Assembly (NCBI RefSeq): GCF_006546985.1
Contig: NZ_VATK01000017.1
Span: 25,898-89,897 of the forward strand
Direction: 5' to 3'
DNA from: Bacillus sp. 03113
Lineage (GTDB): Bacteria; Bacillota; Bacilli; Bacillales; Cytobacillaceae
DNA length: 64,000 bases
In this document: positions 60,035 through 64,000 of the stretch, piece by piece
How the letters are laid out: each line of letters starts with the position of its first letter
Position numbering within the stretch: position 1 is the stretch's first letter
Made by a program: the position numbers and the translations under genes
The notes under the pieces: generated by a model
Told to the model about the DNA's origin: nothing
The model's input: the letters and a program-made list of their open reading frames with translations, nothing else
Database searches by the model: none

Positions 60035-60322
60035 GTGAAAAAATATCATGAAATCATTTCTGAGCAAATCAACAAATTGAACATAAGCCTAACTGATATT
60101 GTCGCTCAATGTGAAAAAGAAGGGCAAAAAATAACCGTATCCTACTTGAGTAAACTAAAAAACGATAGAATGCCACCTCCGTCATATGAAGTTACTCGCA
60201 CGCTTGCGAAAGTACTGAATATTGATTCTGATACATTGGTGATTATTTCTTATTTAGAACAGGCGCCATCAGAATTTCAAAAGATACTAAAGTTGATACG
60301 TGTTATAACAAAAATCTTATAA
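60035..60322 (+). CDS. XRE-like protein, paralogue of the regulator at 58370
   Basis: A 95-residue protein: YHEIISEQINKLNISLTDIVAQCEKEGQKITVSYLSKLKNDRMPPPSYEVTRTLAKVLNIDSDTL, then a short hydrophobic tail. The domain aligns along its length with the N domain of the 58370 protein (ISLTDI/MTLDQI; SYLSKLK/TYISKLR; PPPSYEVTRTLAKVL/PPASYVVTAVLAKVL). It lacks the acidic C domain. GTG 60035 follows AAGGAGAT. It may compete for the same DNA or form mixed oligomers. Confidence 0.8.
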   Translation: MKKYHEIISEQINKLNISLTDIVAQCEKEGQKITVSYLSKLKNDRMPPPSYEVTRTLAKVLNIDSDTLVIISYLEQAPSEFQKILKLIRVITKIL

Positions 60323-60334
60323 GGAGTCCTAACC

Positions 60335-60463
60335 ATGAAAGTAAGAATCATCAAAGGACCTCACTTTGCAACAACTGAAAAGAAGGTCCATGAAATCCTA
60401 TACAAATTCATGAGTGAAAAAGTAAAAGAAGAAATGAAGAAAGACGCTCAAAAGCAAGCTTGA
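60335..60463 (+). CDS. 42-residue small phage protein
   Basis: ATG 60335 follows AAGGAG. It encodes MKVRIIKGPHFATTEKKVHEILYKF, then a basic/acidic helix ending KKDAQKQA. Small proteins beginning MK.RIIKGP are frequent in Bacillus phage early regions. Its TGA overlaps a TTG start of the next frame. Function unknown. Confidence 0.65.
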   Translation: MKVRIIKGPHFATTEKKVHEILYKFMSEKVKEEMKKDAQKQA

Positions 60464-60840
60464 ACCTCCTAGAAACCTTGCGTGACCAAATAGTAAAAGG
60501 TGATTGGACTAAATATTTTGAAGGAGTGGATATTGAAATGGAAAAGTTTGATAAAGAAGCGTTATTGAAGTTTGTATCTGATGTTTTGGACCGTGGAGGA
60601 AAAGTATCACTACTTGATTATGGTTTTGATCAAGATAAATCTGTAGCTTCAGGACGGATCAGTGAGTTATCAAATGTTGTAAATGGTAGTGTTCGAGAAG
60701 TAGAAAAAGATGGTTATGCGTGGTTTAACTTTAACTCGGACAAGGTTAATTACAGTTCTTTTTATGATTTTAAAACCTTAGAAGAGGACGTAGACCTTAC
60801 TGGATCTGATCCTGCCGAAGAAGGTGAAGAAATTGCTTGA
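60460..60840 (+). CDS. hypothetical element protein
   Basis: A soluble acidic protein of up to 126 residues: EALLKFVSDVLDRGGKVSLLDYGFDQDKSVASGRISELSNVVNG, and WFNFNSDKVNYSSFYDFKTLEEDVD near the end. The start is ambiguous: TTG 60460 overlaps the preceding stop (TTGA) but lacks an SD, while ATG 60538 has AAGGAG about 12 bases upstream and gives 100 residues. Family not recognised. Confidence 0.55.
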   Translation: MNLLETLRDQIVKGDWTKYFEGVDIEMEKFDKEALLKFVSDVLDRGGKVSLLDYGFDQDKSVASGRISELSNVVNGSVREVEKDGYAWFNFNSDKVNYSSFYDFKTLEEDVDLTGSDPAEEGEEIA

Positions 60841-61039
60841 GCATCCTGATATTGTCCGAGTTGAGAAAACAGGGTATGCGAATTTAGTTGAGCAGCCAGA
60901 ACATTTTGGAACAGATTATTTTGGGGATGAAGTCCTTCTTGGTGATGAATACATCGAACATGATGGAGAAATCATCTTGAAAGAAAATTTAGATCGGTAT
61001 TTAACCGAGGTTATGGAATTTGAATTCAAACAAGCTTAA
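60833..61039 (+). CDS. YqaI-like protein
   Basis: A 68-residue acidic protein: DYFGDEVLLGDEYIEHDGEIILKENLDRYLTEVMEFEFK. The FYGDEV ... DGEIILRENLERYL ... FEF pattern is that of YqaI, a gene of the B. subtilis skin element. TTG 60833 is 5 bases after GAAGGTGA; GTG 60824 lies inside that SD. The gene overlaps the previous frame by 8 bases. Function unknown, but it links this element to the skin group. Confidence 0.7.
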   Translation: MLEHPDIVRVEKTGYANLVEQPEHFGTDYFGDEVLLGDEYIEHDGEIILKENLDRYLTEVMEFEFKQA

Positions 61040-61056
61040 TAAGGAGGAATAAACCC

Positions 61057-61635
61057 ATGCAAACACTAGAAAACGTATTAACTGCAATCGAGGAACAAGA
61101 AAAGGAAGTCGTGTATCAACCATTCGTTGTCACTGACCTAGAAACAGCTGCAGAAGCTTCACGCCGTATCTCTTATTTCGAGGGAAAGAAAGCTGAAATC
61201 GATTCTATCATCGAAGCTCAAATTGCGCCTTTCCTAGCCAAAATTGAAAAGATCAAGGAATGGGGTGTACAAGCCAAGCAAGAATTTGTGGACAAGCAGT
61301 CTCATTACAGCGGTCAATTAGAATCTTATTTACGAGCAGAGGTCACTAAGCAGTTGGAAGCTGGCAAGAAAGCAAAGAAAACAATACCACTACCGTTTGG
61401 AAAAATGTCGCTCACGAAACAACAACCAGAGTATCAAAAAGATAAAGCTGTGTTACTTGAGTACGCAAAAACAGCTGGATATGCAGAGCCTAAATGGGAA
61501 ACAAAATGGAGTGAGTTAAAAAAGGATTGCACTGTAGTTGATGGATCTTTAGTCAATGAGGAAACGGGTGAAATTGTTCCTGGTGTAGTTGTAGTTGAAA
61601 GAGAAGATAAATTTGAATTCAAACTTGAGGGTTGA
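61057..61635 (+). CDS. Gam-like host-nuclease inhibitor family protein
   Basis: A 192-residue protein with a long N-terminal helical region (TDLETAAEASRRISYFEGKKAEIDSIIEAQIAPFLAKIEKIKEWGVQAKQEFVDKQSHYSGQLESYL) and a beta-rich end with TIPLPFGKMSLTKQQPEYQ and DKAVLLEYAKTAGY. This resembles the Mu Gam/host-nuclease inhibitor family that binds DNA ends. ATG 61057 follows AAGGAGGA. It lies before an ERF-type recombinase gene, which supports a DNA-end protection role. Confidence 0.75.
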   Translation: MQTLENVLTAIEEQEKEVVYQPFVVTDLETAAEASRRISYFEGKKAEIDSIIEAQIAPFLAKIEKIKEWGVQAKQEFVDKQSHYSGQLESYLRAEVTKQLEAGKKAKKTIPLPFGKMSLTKQQPEYQKDKAVLLEYAKTAGYAEPKWETKWSELKKDCTVVDGSLVNEETGEIVPGVVVVEREDKFEFKLEG

Positions 61636-61705
61636 TAACTGCCATTATCTTCCCTCTGTAAACAAATATCAGTGGTAGTGTACCACAAAAGGAGATGAAA
61701 GGACA

Positions 61706-62332
61706 ATGCAAAGAAGTGAGAGCATTAAAAATATCGCTGTTGCCCTATGTAAATTCCAAGGAGAATGTCCTGCGCCAAAGAAAACGTCTACTAATCCACA
61801 TTTTAAGAGCAAGTATGCTCCTTTAGAGGAAATTATTAACGTTGCAAAACCACACCTTGCAGCAAACCAATTATCATTTTTTCAGTCTACCACAACAGAA
61901 AATGAAAATATCGTAATCACAACTCTTATCATCCATTCTAGTGGAGAGTTTATTGAATCTGATCCTCTAAAGCTCCCAATGGGTAAAAACACAGCACAAG
62001 GGGCAGGGAGCTCAATCACATATGCAAGACGATACAGTTTGTGTGCAGCCCTAGGGATTGCAGCAGAGGAAGATGACGATGCAAACGGAGCATCAGATAG
62101 TAACAATCAACAAAATAATCAATTCAATAAAAACGCTCCAATGGCTTCCGAAAAACAATTAAACCTAATAGATAAGCTTCTAAAGGACGTAGCAAGTGCC
62201 AAGAACATCACAAAAGACGAAGCCTATAAAACCCTTAAATTGCACATGCAAAAGGATATGGAATGGTATACGGCTGCCGATGCCAGCGAAGCAATTAAAG
62301 TCTTAACTAATGCGATGAAGAAAGGGGCATGA
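61706..62332 (+). CDS. ERF-family single-strand annealing protein
   Basis: A 208-residue phage recombinase: NPHFKSKYAPLEEIINVAKPHLAANQLSFFQ near residue 30, and GSSITYARRYSLCAALGIAAEEDDDANGAS near residue 105, both diagnostic of the ERF family. The C-terminal part (EKQLNLIDKLLKDVASAKN) is a variable helical domain. It should anneal single strands during element replication or recombination. ATG 61706 follows GGAGATGAAAGG. Confidence 0.9.
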   Translation: MQRSESIKNIAVALCKFQGECPAPKKTSTNPHFKSKYAPLEEIINVAKPHLAANQLSFFQSTTTENENIVITTLIIHSSGEFIESDPLKLPMGKNTAQGAGSSITYARRYSLCAALGIAAEEDDDANGASDSNNQQNNQFNKNAPMASEKQLNLIDKLLKDVASAKNITKDEAYKTLKLHMQKDMEWYTAADASEAIKVLTNAMKKGA

Positions 62333-62334
62333 TT

Positions 62335-62490
62335 ATGTCCCTACCCAAACAAGAAACTCCAGACACACAACAAGAGCAGCAACAGGAGTTTCTTCTCCTA
62401 AACCACAAGCATTGGATCTGGACGGTAGTGTTTTATTCATCAGTAATACTAATAATTATCGCTTATAGCATTGGAATTATTAATGATTAA
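62335..62490 (+). CDS. 51-residue single-span membrane protein
   Basis: ATG 62335 is 2 bases after the ERF stop; AAAGGGGC lies upstream. A Gln/Glu-rich N terminus (ETPDTQQEQQQEF) is followed by one membrane helix, WIWTVVFYSSVILIIIAYSIGII. Family not recognised; possibly translated by coupling to ERF. Confidence 0.6.
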   Translation: MSLPKQETPDTQQEQQQEFLLLNHKHWIWTVVFYSSVILIIIAYSIGIIND

Positions 62491-62502
62491 AGGAGTGATC
62501 CC

Positions 62503-62790
62503 GTGTTCCAAGTAGGAGATTGGATCGTAAACATACACAGCGGCAATATTGGTTACGTAGATGGCATCAACACCTTTACTAATAGAATGTCTGTACGATA
62601 TGTAAGGGATAAAAAAGGCAACAGACTAACCAGTGTCCAATATGGTGATCCGTATAACTTCATATTAGCCCCATTTCAAGGCGATACAGGAAAAGAAGGC
62701 TTATTATACCTGATTGATCTTGCGTTGGATACTAAAGATATCCAATGGGCAAAAACGTTATTTGAAAAAAAGATTGCTGCAAATAAGTAA
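62503..62790 (+). CDS. hypothetical protein with an IDEAL-like C terminus
   Basis: A 95-residue protein. The N part, VGDWIVNIHSGNIGYVDGINTFTNRMSVRYVRDKKGN, looks like a small SH3/KOW-type beta barrel. The C part, LIDLALDTKDIQWAKTLFEKK, fits the short IDEAL domain of Bacillus proteins. GTG 62503 follows AAGGAGTGATC. Function unknown. Confidence 0.65.
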   Translation: MFQVGDWIVNIHSGNIGYVDGINTFTNRMSVRYVRDKKGNRLTSVQYGDPYNFILAPFQGDTGKEGLLYLIDLALDTKDIQWAKTLFEKKIAANK

Positions 62791-62813
62791 ATAATCTTGA
62801 TGGAGGTTGTAAT

Positions 62814-63446
62814 ATGTTTGAATTAATAGATTTAACAGGTCGAAAATTCGGTAGATTTACAGTCTTGAAACGTGCAGAAAATGACGAAAAGCATAGACAT
62901 AAAAATGTTATGTGGCTTTGTGAATGTGAATGCGGCACACAAAAGATAGTACGTGGCGGTCATTTAAAAAGTGGTGGAATAAAATCTTGCGGTTGTTATA
63001 AGCGTCCTCCTAAACACGGAGGAACTGGCACGAAGGAGCATAAAGCTTATATGGGAGCTCGTAATAGATGCAACAATACTAATGGACAAGATTACAAAAA
63101 TTACGGTGGTAGAGGGATAAAGTTTCTTTATAACTCGTTTGAGGAATTTCTGGAAGATGTTGGTTATTCACCATCACCTAAACACAGTATTGATCGCATA
63201 GACAATAACGGTAACTATGAAAAAGGGAATTGCAGATGGGCTACTGCTAGAGAGCAAGGTAATAATAGGCGAACACAAGAAATTAAAGGTTATACCAAGA
63301 AATCGAATGGTAAATACGAAGCCCGTATATGTTTTTATGGTAAACAACGTTATTTAGGGGCGTTCGATACAAAAAAAGAAGCTCGTATTCAATACGAAAT
63401 AGCTTATTTTCTTAAAAACGAATGTTTATCGAACAATATATTCTGA
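62814..63446 (+). CDS. free-standing HNH homing endonuclease with AP2-like domain
   Basis: A 210-residue protein. The N-terminal zinc-finger-like motif is DLTGRKFGRFTVLKR ... MWLCECECGTQKIVRGGHLKSGGIKSCGC. The HNH-like core is RNRCNNTNGQDYKNYGGRGIKF ... SIDRIDNNGNYEKGNCRWATAREQGNNRR. The AP2-like end is KSNGKYEARICFYGKQRYLGAFDTKKEARIQYEIA. Such genes spread as selfish intruders in phages. It sits among early genes without an intron being evident. ATG 62814 follows ATGGAGG. Confidence 0.9.
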   Translation: MFELIDLTGRKFGRFTVLKRAENDEKHRHKNVMWLCECECGTQKIVRGGHLKSGGIKSCGCYKRPPKHGGTGTKEHKAYMGARNRCNNTNGQDYKNYGGRGIKFLYNSFEEFLEDVGYSPSPKHSIDRIDNNGNYEKGNCRWATAREQGNNRRTQEIKGYTKKSNGKYEARICFYGKQRYLGAFDTKKEARIQYEIAYFLKNECLSNNIF

Positions 63447-63539
63447 ATGGTTTGAGAGATTAACAAAAAAACAGAAAGAGTTTAGTAGGTAACAAATTTT
63501 GTATTGTGTTTCCTTAATGTCATAAGGAGGGACGGGAAA

Positions 63540-63908
63540 TTGGATAGGAACAGAGCAAGAGAGCATTTTAAAAACTTGGATTTAAGTTATTCAAGCTTAA
63601 AAGAAGAAGATATTAATAAACTTACAGCAATACTTTCAGAAGAATTGTTATCTTACCTTGAATACGGTGGGGAACACGCCCAACAGATGAATATGAAAGT
63701 TAGTAAGGCAAGAAAAAAAGATGTAAAAGTTTTAAAAAGTGGTCTACAGTATGCTCGAATTCAAATAGACGGTAGTTATTTTAAAAGGAGAGAGGGCATC
63801 ACATTCAGCCAAACTGGTTTCATTGGATTTGGTGGAGAATTTAGTGATGTAAATGTAGAGCCAATATTAAAAGCTTTTTGTAAATGGTGTAATTTAATCG
63901 CCAATTGA
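63540..63908 (+). CDS. hypothetical element protein
   Basis: A 122-residue protein: REHFKNLDLSYSSLKEEDINKLTAILSEELLSYLEYGGEHAQQMNMKVSKARKKDVKVLKSGLQYARIQIDGSYFKRREGITFSQTGFIGFGG. It is a mixed helix/beta soluble protein of unrecognised family. TTG 63540 follows AAGGAGGGACGGG; an upstream ATG at 63504 lies before that SD. Confidence 0.65.
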   Translation: MDRNRAREHFKNLDLSYSSLKEEDINKLTAILSEELLSYLEYGGEHAQQMNMKVSKARKKDVKVLKSGLQYARIQIDGSYFKRREGITFSQTGFIGFGGEFSDVNVEPILKAFCKWCNLIAN

Positions 63909-63953
63909 GATTAACAAAAGAATTATTAAGTTTCATAGAAAGGAGGAAAATCC

Positions 63954-64000
63954 TTGCAACGTATTTTAGATGCATGCTGTGGAAGTCGAATGTTTTGGTT
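63954..64000 (+). CDS. start of a SAM-dependent methyltransferase-like gene, cut by the window
   Basis: TTG 63954 follows AAAGGAGGAAAA. The 15 visible codons read MQRILDACCGSRMFW. DACCGSRMFW is the SAM-binding motif seen at the N terminus of certain phage DNA methyltransferase-like proteins. The rest lies outside the window. Confidence 0.55.
   Translation, partial: MQRILDACCGSRMFW

Larger units (their letters stand above)
56859..64000. mobile_element. sigma-K intervening (skin-like) prophage element, left part
   Basis: The element runs from the sigma-K break to beyond the window. It carries phage-type genes: XRE regulators in both directions, ORF6N/ORF6C antirepressor, YqaI-like, Gam-like, ERF-like, HNH/AP2 endonuclease and a methyltransferase-like start. 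The visible part has no tail or lysis genes and no recombinase. In B. subtilis the large serine recombinase SpoIVCA and the 5' half of sigK lie at the opposite end, so they are expected to the right of base 64000. Confidence 0.85.

Overview
The window is chromosomal DNA of an AT-rich, endospore-forming Bacillaceae member. The gene order queA-tgt-yajC ... spoVB-comN-secDF-recJ-apt-relA-dtd ... hisS-aspS-6S RNA-tcdA ... rarA-cymR-iscS-mnmA-yrrB-recD2 ... alaS-ireB-ruvX-yrzB-mltG-trmR-trhP1-trhP2-udk-greA-pbpI-yrrS ... yrrT-mtnN-mccA-mccB-yrhC follows the ruvB-yrhC region of Bacillus subtilis. SpoVB and a sigma-K segment mark a spore former. Many genes use TTG or GTG starts behind strong Shine-Dalgarno (SD) sequences, as is usual in this group.

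Layout. 1-6.0 kb: queuosine genes, YajC, membrane proteins, SpoVB and ComN. 6.0-15.1 kb: SecDF, RecJ, Apt, RelA and Dtd, separated by intergenic repeats. 15.4-22.1 kb: a five-SH3b cell-wall amidase, the T-box-controlled hisS-aspS operon, 6S RNA and TcdA. 22.1-27.1 kb: an accessory block with two ABC transporter modules (one with a GntR regulator and a large palindromic operator) and an M23 peptidase. 27.2-35.8 kb: RarA, then CymR-IscS-MnmA (sulfur control and tRNA thiolation), a TPR protein, RecD2 and small proteins. 35.8-50.6 kb: AI-2E permease, T-box/alaS, IreB, RuvX, MltG, the wobble-uridine hydroxylation/methoxylation trio trmR-trhP1-trhP2, Udk, GreA, a class B PBP and YrrS. 50.7-55.6 kb: the methionine-to-cysteine operon yrrT-mtnN-mccA-mccB-yrhC, then a cluster of micro-ORFs around a YrzI-type protein.

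55.6-64 kb: a DnaQ-fold exonuclease, then only the C-terminal part of sigma-K, on the minus strand. It begins at the AATGA sequence used as the recombination point of the B. subtilis skin element. Everything beyond it to the window end is phage-like: XRE regulators in both directions, ORF6N/ORF6C antirepressor, a YqaI-like protein, Gam-like and ERF-like recombination proteins, an HNH/AP2 homing endonuclease and the first codons of a methyltransferase-like gene. The sequence is therefore the left part of a sigma-K intervening element. Its right end, the 5' half of sigK and the expected large serine recombinase lie outside the window.

Two intergenic repeat families stand out. One is a pair of ~210-bp MITE-like elements with inverted ends and apparent 8-bp target duplications. 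The other is a set of long palindromic elements that keep common outer ends and swap their central modules.

How the parts work together: cysteine supply (mccAB, probably under CymR) feeds the IscS-MnmA thiolation pair; T-boxes tune aspS/hisS and alaS to tRNA charging; SecDF and YajC form the Sec accessory; the sigma-K element probably has to be excised in the mother cell to restore sigK during sporulation.
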